Source: Gammaproteobacteria bacterium (GTDB taxonomy: Bacteria > Pseudomonadota > Gammaproteobacteria > Natronospirales > REEB76). From it: DNA of 64,000 bases. Position numbers and translations under genes: made by a program. Where the stretch lies: assembly GCA_027315405.1 (NCBI GenBank), contig DAHUYB010000097.1:29340-93339 (forward strand). Reading direction: 5' to 3'. Below the pieces are notes generated by a model. The model had not been told where the DNA came from, searched no databases, and saw only the letters and a list, made by a program, of their open reading frames with translations. Shown here piece by piece: positions 43,742-51,418 of the stretch (the stretch's first letter is position 1; each line of letters opens with the position of its first letter).

Positions 43742-44725
43742 ATGAGGTCTTCAGAATCACAGCAAACCGAAATTACTGCGCCAGAACAGATTGGTGTCAA
43801 GAACGTTAAGACGAAACAGCTTTTTCCAAATCCGCATAATCCGAGAATGCTTTTTGATAGAGAACCTATGGAGGTTCTCAGAGAATCCATAAAAAAGGTT
43901 GGGATTCTCGTCCCGCTCACGGTGTATTGGGCTTCCAAAAGAAATCACTGGACGATTCTTGATGGGCAACGGCGCTGGATGTGCGCGAAAGCCATTGGCA
44001 TGGACGAAGTTCCCGTCAACCAGGTGGCCGAACCTACCCTTGTCGAGAACATCGTTACGATGTTCCAAATACATAAACTCCGCGAGGATTGGGAGTTAAT
44101 GCCTACTGCGCTGAAACTCGAAGTCTTAATGGAGGAACTAGATGAGAAGCGAGAAAAGCAGTTATCGCAACTGACGGGGCTTGATACTGCGGTCGTAATG
44201 CGATGCAAAAAGCTGCTCTCTTATCCAAAGAAATATCAAGACATGATGTTGCATCACGAGCCGAGTAAGCGAATAAAGGCGGATTTCTTTATCGAACTGT
44301 ACGCGGTGCGAAATGATCGTGAAGTCAACAAATTTCAATGGTTTGCAAAAGATCGTTTCACGAAGAGAATGCTGGCGAAGTATCTGCATCCAGCTCCGAC
44401 TATTAAGGCAGTGACGGATTTTAGAATCATCAAGCAAGAAATCAGCAACGCGATAAAGCATGGCAAGCGGCGAGAAATCAGTAAGCGTCTCCATGACTTC
44501 ACAATGAGTAATGAGCTCGATATAGACCACCTAAAAATCCCAGAGGCCGATTTATCAGCAGAAGCAAGAAAACTAAGTAGGTCTGTAATCAATCTATTGG
44601 ATCAAGTTAGGTCTTTGGACGTGGATTCGTTCCTTGGAGAAGAATCACTATGGGTAAATCTTGAGTCATTAGTAAAAGTAATTAACGAGAAACTGAGTGA
44701 AGCAGGGAGAAGGACAAAAAAGTGA
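43742..44725 (+). CDS. ParB/RepB/Spo0J-like protein in the Dam-PRTase operon
   Basis: A 327-residue protein with a ParB-type N-terminal domain: QLFPNPHNPRMLFDREPMEVLRESIKKVGILVPLTVYW and LDGQRRWMCAKAIGMDEVPVN, in which DGQRRW (74-79) takes the place of the GERR box that binds CTP in ParB. A helical middle with an HTH-like stretch (EKQLSQLTGLDTAVVMRCKKLLSYPKKY) follows, then a long helical C-terminus. GGAG eight bases upstream sets the ATG. It is flanked by Dam and the PRTase-like gene with a 4-bp overlap to the latter. There is no ParA, so a segregation role is unlikely; a DNA-sensing or nuclease switch is inferred. Confidence 0.82.
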   Translation: MRSSESQQTEITAPEQIGVKNVKTKQLFPNPHNPRMLFDREPMEVLRESIKKVGILVPLTVYWASKRNHWTILDGQRRWMCAKAIGMDEVPVNQVAEPTLVENIVTMFQIHKLREDWELMPTALKLEVLMEELDEKREKQLSQLTGLDTAVVMRCKKLLSYPKKYQDMMLHHEPSKRIKADFFIELYAVRNDREVNKFQWFAKDRFTKRMLAKYLHPAPTIKAVTDFRIIKQEISNAIKHGKRREISKRLHDFTMSNELDIDHLKIPEADLSAEARKLSRSVINLLDQVRSLDVDSFLGEESLWVNLESLVKVINEKLSEAGRRTKK

Positions 44726-45546
44726 GGGAGTCATTGCCGGCAGGGACCGCAATCGATGAAGCGCGGTATACGAGGTGGCTAGAGGAATTTGAAGGTTATC
44801 GTCACCAGATTACTCGCCGTCGAATAGAAAACTGGCTTGATCAATTTGCGGACTCGGACAAAGACGTCGCGGCTAGAACTCTAGACTGCGTAGAATTCAT
44901 TGGGTCTGGACGAATCGATGCCGCCTTTCGCCAAATATTAGCTGCTCTTCCCGGTTGGAATCGTAATCGTGCGGCACGTCAAGGTGAATGGCGCTTTGTT
45001 GCATTCTCTACAAGCGCGGGCGAGAGTGGAGATGCGATGATTCATAGGTTTCGTCGCGCCAATAACATGAGCCACCCGAATTTTGATCAACTATTTATTC
45101 ACCCAAGCTCGCTTGCGCAAGCTAGATTGTCGACTGCAGATACTGTCGTATTTATTGATGACTTTACTGGCTCAGGAGATCAGGCTATCGGAAAGTGGCA
45201 AAATGTGTTCGCTGAGATATTGGCAGATGTTCCAACGGTATATCTCGCTGTAGTTGCCGCTTCAATGCAGGTAGCCAGACGGATTCGAGAAGAAACGGCC
45301 ATTCAAGTTATGTCCGATATCAATCTGGGGCAAGATGACAATATTTTTAATGCTGCGTGCGCGCGTTTTAGCGCCGCAGAAAAGACGGTTATCCACGCCT
45401 ACTGTGTACGAGTAGATAGCGTTCAACCGGGAGGTTACGGCGACTGTGGATTTTTGGTTATCTTTGCACACGACTGTCCGAACAATAGTATTCCTATTCT
45501 GCACAAAGTGACTTCCGTATGGCGGGGCTTATTTCCCAGGGCTTGA
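44722..45546 (+). CDS. Phosphoribosyltransferase-fold protein (PRTase-CE-like)
   Basis: A 274-residue protein starting at a GTG that overlaps the ParB-like stop (GTGA). The segment DTVVFIDDFTGSGDQ (140-154) is a PRPP-binding loop of the type I phosphoribosyltransferase fold, preceded by a strand with WRFVAFSTSAGESGDAMIHRFRRANN and followed by YLAVVAASMQVARRI. The N-terminal 90 residues are helical. It lacks purine- or pyrimidine-salvage signatures. Related PRTases have been described in predicted prokaryotic conflict systems (PRTase-CE); I recall this family but could not check it. It is probably the effector of the three-gene unit. Confidence 0.75.
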   Translation: MRESLPAGTAIDEARYTRWLEEFEGYRHQITRRRIENWLDQFADSDKDVAARTLDCVEFIGSGRIDAAFRQILAALPGWNRNRAARQGEWRFVAFSTSAGESGDAMIHRFRRANNMSHPNFDQLFIHPSSLAQARLSTADTVVFIDDFTGSGDQAIGKWQNVFAEILADVPTVYLAVVAASMQVARRIREETAIQVMSDINLGQDDNIFNAACARFSAAEKTVIHAYCVRVDSVQPGGYGDCGFLVIFAHDCPNNSIPILHKVTSVWRGLFPRA

Positions 45547-45554
45547 ATGAGGAA

Positions 45555-45570
45555 AAAAAGGGGACGCTAC
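45555..45570 (+). repeat. Dispersed 16-bp repeat AAAAAGGGGACGCTAC, copy 1
   Basis: An identical 16-mer occurs at 60711-60726. Both copies lie within about 200 bp of a DoxX-like gene fragment. Motifs of this kind are scattered in proteobacterial genomes near transposable debris. Probably part of a degraded mobile element. Confidence 0.55.
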
Positions 45571-45616
45571 TTTTCTGAATAATCAGGGTTACACCACGGT
45601 TTCCACCACAAGCCAG

Positions 45617-45757
45617 TGCCTAAAGCGGACGGTCCACCAGCATGAACATGCAACCGGTTTCGGAGTGCGCGTCCGCATGCACGGAACCCGGACTCGCCAC
45701 ACTGGCCCATCCACCACGCAAGCGTTGGCCCGCGATGATGAGCTCGCCTTCCAGCAC
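45617..45757 (-). pseudogene. C-terminal fragment of a cupin gene
   Basis: Minus strand reads GELIIAGQRLRGGWASVASPGSVHADAHSETGCMFMLVDRPL, nearly the same as the end of the intact cupin at 59147-59476 (GELTVAGQHLRRGWASIASPGSVHADVHSDTG...). The N-terminal half is missing; the fragment joins directly to a piece of a DoxX-like gene at 45758. Confidence 0.85.
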
Positions 45758-45832
45758 GCCGCCGGCTGGCTGCTGGCGGATTCCTACAGCGACATGCCGT
45801 GGCTGGCGGTGAACAAGCGCTGGCAGCGATAA
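45758..45832 (+). pseudogene. C-terminal fragment of a DoxX-like gene
   Basis: Plus strand reads [24 protein letters not shown] and stops. The intact DoxX-like protein at 49291-50085 ends [21 protein letters not shown]. Only the last ~20 codons are present. The rest of the gap to 46090 contains no further recognisable gene. Confidence 0.85.
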
Positions 45833-46090
45833 GGTGTCAGCACTATTTTCTATATGCGCGAATCCATCCATCCCGACATATCCAGACCCGATATCACTGC
45901 AAGATTTGCAGGCATTTAGATTCTTTCTGCATCTTCATTCCAAACAAATATTGTCAAACAAGTGCATGCATGGCAGTCTACTCGAAGCAGCAAGTCACAT
46001 AATCAGATGGCGAAATTGGAATTCGTTCAACTCGCATGTTGCGTTTGCTGTTCAGTCAATCAAATATAAACCTTCTCGAGGAATCAGTTT

Positions 46091-46378
46091 ATGAAAACTT
46101 CTCTTTTACAGTTGCTGTGCCTGTCAAGTTTGATGGTGTTGGGTGTGTCCGTCTTGGCCGACAATCCAGCCCCGGCTTCCACCCACATAGCGCCAGCAGG
46201 AAGTAGCTGGTGCTCGCAGCATCAAGAGGAATGCCAGCAGCGCATGCAGTTAAACGGTTCACAGGTCGAAGCATACTGTAAGAGGAATCCAAGCGATAAG
46301 CGCTGCGAAAAACTCAAGCAGTCCAGGCTGAAGGGACAAGACACAAAGCCGCAAGCGAACCCACCGCCGGGCGTCTGA
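46091..46378 (+). CDS. Small exported cysteine-containing protein
   Basis: A 95-residue product with a signal peptide (MKTSLLQLLCLSSLMVLGVSVLA) and a mature part with four cysteines (SSWCSQHQEECQQRM, AYCKRNPSDKRCEKL), probably two disulfides, then a basic, Pro-rich tail. GAGGAA lies before the ATG. I do not recognise the family. It is followed 96 bp later by an intact thioredoxin, which may be coincidence. Confidence 0.6.
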   Translation: MKTSLLQLLCLSSLMVLGVSVLADNPAPASTHIAPAGSSWCSQHQEECQQRMQLNGSQVEAYCKRNPSDKRCEKLKQSRLKGQDTKPQANPPPGV

Positions 46379-46474
46379 TGCGTAATTCTCAGGGAAATTG
46401 GGTCAGAGCGATTAACTGCAATCTTGCGTTTTAACTGCAGTTGCTGAGCAGCAACGTATACAAGGAAAACCATC

Positions 46475-46801
46475 ATGAATGAACCAAGCAGCCAAACGGT
46501 TCCATTGAATTTCGGCGCGCAGGTGCTGCAATCCGAACTGCCGGTGCTGGTGGATTACTGGGCCGAGTGGTGCGCGCCCTGTAAGGCCATGGCGCCGGTG
46601 CTGGACGAGATCGCGGAGGAATACCGCGGCCGCCTGCAGGTGGTGAAGGTGAACGTGGAACAGGAACCGCAGATCGCGCGCCAGTACGGCGTGCGCAGCC
46701 AGCCAACGCTGATGCTGTTCAAGCACGGCTCGGTTGAAGCCCAGAAAATCGGCGTCATGTCCAAGTCGCAGTTGAAGGCATTCATCGAGCTGAATCTTTA
46801 A
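46475..46801 (+). CDS. Thioredoxin
   Basis: A 108-residue cytoplasmic disulfide reductase with [23 protein letters not shown] (active site WCAPC instead of the usual WCGPC), VVKVNVEQEPQIARQYGVRSQPTLMLFKHG (cis-Pro loop) and a C-terminal helix. AAGGAAAACC lies before the ATG. Two damaged copies of the same gene are at 47051-47115 and 48968-49175, so this locus has been duplicated. Confidence 0.94.
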   Translation: MNEPSSQTVPLNFGAQVLQSELPVLVDYWAEWCAPCKAMAPVLDEIAEEYRGRLQVVKVNVEQEPQIARQYGVRSQPTLMLFKHGSVEAQKIGVMSKSQLKAFIELNL

Positions 46802-47050
46802 GCGGGCTCCAAGGGAGTTCCGGATATGAAGACAAGCAGATATGCCTGGGCGGTTGTCCACGTCTGGCGCGGTTTGCCGAACTAAAGTTGAGTTATTCTC
46901 GCGGGAGGAGTCCGCCAGAAAGCGTGAGCATGAACTTCGCAAGAAAATATCTCAGGAGGATGAGGTTGGGGTATTTTGCGTTGCGAGGCCCTCATAGAAC
47001 CGTCATAACCTGTTTTCATTTCTGGAGACCACTTCCAAAGTGATAGGCAG

Positions 47051-47115
47051 ATGAATCATTTGAATTTCGACGCGCAGGTACTGCAATCCGAATCGCCTGT
47101 GCGGATGGATTACCG
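47051..47115 (+). pseudogene. Thioredoxin N-terminal fragment
   Basis: NHLNFDAQVLQSESPVRMDYRLGF matches the start of the intact thioredoxin ([22 protein letters not shown]) and then loses similarity. The upstream part of the gap (46802-47050) holds no recognisable gene. Confidence 0.8.
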
Positions 47116-47136
47116 ACTCGGGTTCCAACAGCCATG

Positions 47137-48180
47137 TCATCGGATCTTTTCCATTGGGCGTGTTTGGCTTATTGGCTCCACACGAATGTCGGAACTGAGC
47201 GCCGCCAGAAAATCCTGCGGATCAAACAGTTCCGATGGTGCAAAGGCGCCTCCTTTGCGGCGGCTCTGAGACAACACGCGCATGCAGGACTCGACCACAA
47301 GCGGGGCGGTTACCGCGTAAATGTCGCATCCGAAGGCGGCCATGCGCTTTGTGTCGCCATCCCCCGATGCGGTCACGTCCATGACAAATCTCTGGGTGGA
47401 TCGCCCACTCGCTTCCACCGACGTGGGCGGCGGCGTATCCGCGCTGCTGAGATCCTGGAGCGGAGCCTCGTTCATGAAACTCTCGATGCGACGCGCCGCG
47501 ATGTGCCGGGAAATCGTGATGATTTCCGACAGCGGTACGCCCGTCACAGGCTGATCTCCAAACGGCGGGGGAAACCGCCAGCGTGCCGGTGCCGGGGAAG
47601 CGGGCAGCGGGGCCAAATGTCCTCCCGACACGATCAGCCTGCGCGCGGTATTGCGCTCGCCGGTACGCCGGGTGCCGGCAGTCGGATGCCAGTAGTCCAG
47701 GGCAACCGCAATGAGGATTTCGTCGACCGCCCGCAGCCCGGCGCACAGCTGGGCGGCGAGAAGATCCGCCAACCCTCCATAGAACGCCATGGCGGGCAGC
47801 AGCACTACCTCCTTGTCCCTGGCTTCGTCACTATAGGTGGCCAGGGTCTGGCGCACCGATCTTTGTTCGGCGGCAATATCAAAATAGTGCACTCCAAGGC
47901 GCAGGGCAGACTCGACGACAGCGGGCGCGGTGTCCAGAAAAGGACCGGCGCAATTGATGACTGCATCCGTCGCCGTCAGTGCGCGGTCGAGCGCATCAGG
48001 TTCATCGCAGGACGCGCTCATCCAGGCCGGTCGTCCGTGGTCCTGCGGTGAAATGGATTGCGCGGGAACCCGGCGGCCGATCCTGCGAACGGCAACGCCC
48101 CGGCGTTCCAGTTCGTTTGCGACGAAACGCCCGGTGTGACCGGTAGCCCCGTAGACGGCAACGGTGTGTGACTTCGACAT
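47137..48180 (-). CDS. Saccharopine dehydrogenase-like / trans-enoyl reductase-like protein
   Basis: A 347-residue NAD(P)-binding protein: TVAVYGATGHTGRFVANELERRGVAV Rossmann start, ATDAVINCAGPFLDTAPAVVESALRLGVHYFDIAAEQ, and LLPAMAFYGGLADLLAAQL. This is the saccharopine dehydrogenase NADP-binding family in the wide sense, used on diverse substrates. Its promoter (TTGACA-17-CATTAT at 48212-48240) is overlaid by two palindromes, and a divergent TetR gene starts 131 bp away, so it is very likely repressed by that TetR. Confidence 0.85.
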   Translation of the reverse strand: MSKSHTVAVYGATGHTGRFVANELERRGVAVRRIGRRVPAQSISPQDHGRPAWMSASCDEPDALDRALTATDAVINCAGPFLDTAPAVVESALRLGVHYFDIAAEQRSVRQTLATYSDEARDKEVVLLPAMAFYGGLADLLAAQLCAGLRAVDEILIAVALDYWHPTAGTRRTGERNTARRLIVSGGHLAPLPASPAPARWRFPPPFGDQPVTGVPLSEIITISRHIAARRIESFMNEAPLQDLSSADTPPPTSVEASGRSTQRFVMDVTASGDGDTKRMAAFGCDIYAVTAPLVVESCMRVLSQSRRKGGAFAPSELFDPQDFLAALSSDIRVEPISQTRPMEKIR

Positions 48181-48190
48181 TGGACGCCCT

Positions 48191-48240
48191 CGCTACCGAG
48201 CGGTAGCGTGTATAATGATACCGATCGGTAGCGCTGTCAA
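48191..48240 (-). promoter_or_regulatory. TetR-controlled promoter with two operators
   Basis: Minus-strand -35 TTGACA (48235-48240) and -10 CATTAT (48212-48217) are 17 bp apart. Operator A, CGCTACCGAGCGGTAGCG (48191-48208), lies just downstream of the -10. Operator B, with perfect core TACCGATCGGTA (48219-48230), fills the spacer. The shared half-site is CGGTAGCG. Binding by the adjacent TetR protein is inferred. Confidence 0.8.
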
Positions 48241-48311
48241 GCGGCGCCCGGAATTGCCATAGCCTTGGTCCTCGGACAGACTGGAAAAATCACTCCTGCA
48301 GGTGGAAAGCG

Positions 48312-48893
48312 ATGGGCGTAAACCGGAACGGGTCGGCGGACAGAGGAACCGCCGAGAAGGTTCTCTCAGCCGCGTCACGGCTCTTCTACGCCAATGGCGT
48401 GCGCGCGGTGGGCATGGAAAGGATCGTAGCTGAATCCGGCGTGGCCAAGACCAGTGTGTACCGGCATTTCCATGCCAAAGACGAATTGGTGGCCGCGTTC
48501 CTGGAATGGGAGGATCGCGAGTTTTGGCGGCAATGGGATGGGATCGTGGCTGCCGCGCCAAACAATCCAAAGGCCGAACTTATGAGCCTCCTGGACTGGA
48601 TCGGTAAGCGCGTTACACGCGATGGCTACCGCGGCTGCCCGCAAATCAATGTGGCCGCGGAATTCGCTGATCCAGAGCACCCGGCGCGAAAGATTCGCAG
48701 GCGGCACAAGGCCGAGATGTTAAAACGGCTGAGGGATATCGTAGGCCGGATCGGGGTGACGCGGCCCGGTGACACGGCGATGCAGCTCGGGCTGTTGATC
48801 GATGGGGCGTTTACCAGCGACGGACGGCTGTCGAAGGCCAGTGCGGTGCGTATTCTCCAGAACGGCGCCGAGGCACTGCTCGCGGGAACTTGA
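48312..48893 (+). CDS. TetR-family regulator
   Basis: A 193-residue repressor: HTH EKVLSAASRLFYANGVRAVGMERIVAESGVAKTSVYRHFHAKDELV and a C-terminal TetR_C domain with RDGYRGCPQINVAAEFADPEHPARKIRRRHKAEM, typical of the group sensing small organic or electrophilic compounds (two Cys-containing helices). Divergent from the saccharopine dehydrogenase-like gene across paired operators. Autoregulation is likely. Confidence 0.92.
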   Translation: MGVNRNGSADRGTAEKVLSAASRLFYANGVRAVGMERIVAESGVAKTSVYRHFHAKDELVAAFLEWEDREFWRQWDGIVAAAPNNPKAELMSLLDWIGKRVTRDGYRGCPQINVAAEFADPEHPARKIRRRHKAEMLKRLRDIVGRIGVTRPGDTAMQLGLLIDGAFTSDGRLSKASAVRILQNGAEALLAGT

Positions 48894-48929
48894 GCTAGCA
48901 CAGATGAGAAGATGAAATGGCGGCAGAGA

Positions 48930-48945
48930 GAATCCATCCATCCCG
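48930..48945 (+). repeat. 16-bp direct repeat GAATCCATCCATCCCG
   Basis: An identical copy is at 45860-45875. Each lies just upstream of a block with thioredoxin-related sequence (46475 and 48968), consistent with duplication of a segment that included thioredoxin. Confidence 0.6.
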
Positions 48946-48967
48946 TGCTCAAAGGTAATTCACTGCT

Positions 48968-49175
48968 ATGAATCCATTGACAATAACGAACAGGTGCTGC
49001 AATCCGAACTGCCGGTGCGGGTGGATTACTGGGCCGAGTGGTGCGCGCCCTGCAAGGCCATGGCGCCGGTGCTGGAGCAGCTGGCGGAGGGATACCGGGG
49101 CCGGCTGGGGGGTGGTGAAGGGGAACGTGGAGCAAGTGCCGCAGATCGCATTCCAGTTGGGCGAAGATATAAATT
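48968..49175 (+). pseudogene. Frameshifted thioredoxin copy
   Basis: [39 protein letters not shown] is read in a frame that is offset by one base from the ATG at 48968. A further extra G near 49109 (GGGGGGTGGTG against CAGGTGGTG in the intact copy) shifts the frame again before [10 protein letters not shown]. The C-terminal third is absent. The gene cannot make thioredoxin. Confidence 0.88.
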
Positions 49176-49290
49176 AGAAAATATTCAGAACATATCTCCC
49201 TTCAACCTGCTTTCATAGTCATCAGGGATCAGCGCTCCTATCGAGTCTCTGCTCACCCGATGAACTGGCATACTACCGGAGGATAAGATG

Positions 49291-50085
49291 ATGCGTATCG
49301 CAAGCATGGGTCATGCGGTCTTCGCGGCGACCCTAATCGCCCTCGGGATCCTGGGTCTGATCCAAGGCGATCTCGCCCCGGCGTGGCAGGGGATACCCAA
49401 GGGCCTGCCCGCACGCGAGGCGCTGGCGTATCTCTGCGCCGTGGTCTCGCTGGCCTGTGGCATCGGTTTGTTCTGGCGGCGCGCGGCCGTCACCACCGCC
49501 CGCGTGCTGCTCGTCTACCTCGTGCTGACGTTGCTGCTCTTCAGATTGCCGGAGGTGTTCCCCGCGCCCACGGTCTTAGGTTCCTGGTATGGCTGTGCGG
49601 AGACCGGGGTGTTTGTGGCGGGCGCCTGGGTACTGTATGCCTGGTTTGCGGCCGACTGGGACCGGCGCTGGCTCGGTTTTGCCACCGGTGACAAGGGTCT
49701 GCGCATCGCGCGGGTGCTTTACGGCCTGGCCTTGATTTTCTTCGGCGCGAGTCACTTCATCTATGTGAATTTAACCACACCGCTGGTACCCGGCTGGCTG
49801 CCGGTACATCTGTTTTGGGCGTATTTCTTCGGCTGTACTTACATCGCAGCGGGCGCGGCGCTGCTTATCGGTGTATTTGCACGGCTGGCCGCCGCGCTCG
49901 TGGCACTGCAGATGGGAATTTTCACGCTGCTGGTGTGGGTACCCATGCTGGCGGCCGGCCACCTGCATGCCATCACCGGCTCGAGTTGGAAAGAGTTCGT
50001 GGTTTCCTGGACGCTGACAGCCGCCGGCTGGCTGCTGGCAGATTCCTACCGCGGCATGTCCTGGCTGGCGGTGAACAAGCGCTAG
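49291..50085 (+). CDS. DoxX-like integral membrane protein
   Basis: A 264-residue protein with about eight membrane helices; DoxX-like features include [23 protein letters not shown] and [33 protein letters not shown]. The role of such proteins in bacteria is poorly defined (quinone/thiosulfate or redox-linked membrane functions are proposed). The second ATG (49291) is chosen because it follows GGAGGATAAG at better spacing and is the only ATG kept in the related fragment at 60659. Pieces of close relatives lie at 45758-45832 and 60659-60704. Confidence 0.85.
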   Translation: MRIASMGHAVFAATLIALGILGLIQGDLAPAWQGIPKGLPAREALAYLCAVVSLACGIGLFWRRAAVTTARVLLVYLVLTLLLFRLPEVFPAPTVLGSWYGCAETGVFVAGAWVLYAWFAADWDRRWLGFATGDKGLRIARVLYGLALIFFGASHFIYVNLTTPLVPGWLPVHLFWAYFFGCTYIAAGAALLIGVFARLAAALVALQMGIFTLLVWVPMLAAGHLHAITGSSWKEFVVSWTLTAAGWLLADSYRGMSWLAVNKR

Positions 50086-50242
50086 CGCCGGCGCTACGGC
50101 AGAAGAAAAGGAAATGGGATCACCCTGAGCGAATTACTTAGGGAAACATAAAGGACGAGGCCACCCGCCAAACTAGGGCCTGGGCTAGCCAGCGCTGCCG
50201 CGCTGTGATGCAATCTTTTGCAGCAACAAGTCAAGGTGACCC

Positions 50243-50641
50243 ATGTTCAAATCGATTAGCCACGTAGCTATTACGGTAAGAGATCCCGCCAGGACAGCGA
50301 GGCTGTTTCAAGATCTCTTCGGCGCGCGAGTGCTTGAGCGCAAGGACGACGAGGGTCATCTCGAAACATTCATCAGGCTGGGGGGCACTTGGCTGGTGTT
50401 GGTTGCCGCCAATGTAGAACGCGCGCGGACCGGGGACCACATTGCCTTTCACGCCACGCCGGACAACATCGAGGCTACCGTGGTCAAACTGCAAGCAATG
50501 GGACGTGAGTTCATACGGGCGCGTGGCAATACTGCCTTGTACTTCTTCGACTACGATGACCACGTGTTCGAATTGGATACCGAGGATCTTGAAAAGGAGC
50601 TGGGAGAGAGCTACACATCAACGGGTACAAAATCCGAATGA
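50243..50641 (+). CDS. VOC metalloenzyme, FosX/FosA-like
   Basis: A 132-residue vicinal-oxygen-chelate protein with two paired beta-alpha-beta3 modules. Metal ligands expected at the His in ISHVAITVRD, the His in DHIAFHA and the Glu in HVFELDTEDLEKEL. The segment NTALYFFDYDDHVFELDTEDLEKEL is close to FosX, which hydrolyses fosfomycin, and to other glyoxalase-type enzymes. Whether it acts on fosfomycin is unknown. The gene stands alone in the debris zone. Confidence 0.8.
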   Translation: MFKSISHVAITVRDPARTARLFQDLFGARVLERKDDEGHLETFIRLGGTWLVLVAANVERARTGDHIAFHATPDNIEATVVKLQAMGREFIRARGNTALYFFDYDDHVFELDTEDLEKELGESYTSTGTKSE

Positions 50642-50861
50642 TTCGCGGCGTTCAACGACTACCAGAGAAAGTATCAACTAAACTTGGTTCGTCGCACGAG
50701 ACAGCCAGCGTGGGTCTGCCGCCCAATGACCGGCAAGGGGTGACTCGGCATGAACTACACAGAGCTTTCGGCATACCGTTCTTGCGTTGCAAGGATCAAC
50801 TCGGCCTGGCCTGGATTCAGGGACATGTACCGGGATCGGCTGCGAGTGGCTATGCGATTAT

Positions 50862-50945
50862 ACTAACTTATGTGTTAGTTTATAATTGCATTATACTAAT
50901 CCATATGTTAACTTATATTAACTTATAACTAGCATATAGGTTAGT
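50862..50945. promoter_or_regulatory. Three operators phased at exactly 33 bp before the HTH/Fic pair
   Basis: Three 18-bp inverted repeats of form ACTAAC-N6-GTTAGT begin at 50862 (perfect), 50895 (ACTAAT-CCATAT-GTTAAC) and 50928 (ACTAGC-ATATAG-GTTAGT). Spacing is 33 bp both times, about three helical turns, so all sites face the same side of the DNA. The last one ends 2 bp before the ATG of mobile mystery protein A. A TATAAT (50881-50886) lies between sites 1 and 2. Cooperative autorepression by the HTH protein is inferred. Confidence 0.75.
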
Positions 50946-50947
50946 TT

Positions 50948-51418
50948 ATGCGTGCTGCAGACCGCGCCTCCGCCCGCCGCCAACTGGATCGACGGTTGAG
51001 TTCATTCGTGGATCCAAATGCCCTCAAGCCGCCGCCACGCGGATGGGTCAGGGCGATCCGCGAAGCACTTGGCATGACGGCCGCCCAGCTCGGCCGGCGT
51101 TTGGGCGTTACTCAAGAGAGAGCACTCGCCATCGAGAAGGCCGAAGTCAGGGGCGCGATAACACTCGACAGCCTGCAGCGTGCCGCGCACGCACTCGGCT
51201 GCCGTCTTGTCTATGCGCTAATCCCCGAAAAGCCGCTGGACGAGATGGTCAGAGATCGGGCTTCCACACTCGCAAACCTGCGACTGAAATCGACGGGTCA
51301 CAGCATGGCGCTAGAGGCGCAAAGTGTTGAGGTGTCCGACGAACGTGACCATCTTGAACGCTTGACCCGGCAGTTGATGGAACGCGGTGGCTCTGCATTA
51401 TGGGATGACGAAAAGTGA
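50948..51418 (+). CDS. Mobile mystery protein A (HTH antitoxin-like)
   Basis: A 156-residue protein of the TIGR02612 type: RRQLDRRLSSF start, then the XRE-like HTH GWVRAIREALGMTAAQLGRRLGVTQERALAIEKAEVRGAITLDSLQRAAHALGCRLVYALIP and a helical C-terminus. It is always found with mobile mystery protein B (Fic); the pair behaves like a toxin-antitoxin or regulatory module of unknown function on mobile DNA. The start ATG is only 2 bp behind an operator. It overlaps the Fic gene by 4 bp. Confidence 0.92.
   Translation: MRAADRASARRQLDRRLSSFVDPNALKPPPRGWVRAIREALGMTAAQLGRRLGVTQERALAIEKAEVRGAITLDSLQRAAHALGCRLVYALIPEKPLDEMVRDRASTLANLRLKSTGHSMALEAQSVEVSDERDHLERLTRQLMERGGSALWDDEK

Noticed and set aside
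50862..50945. Short CRISPR array
   Set aside because: Repeats are 18-bp palindromes with 15-bp gaps, only three copies, directly at a start codon, with no cas genes: operators, not CRISPR.
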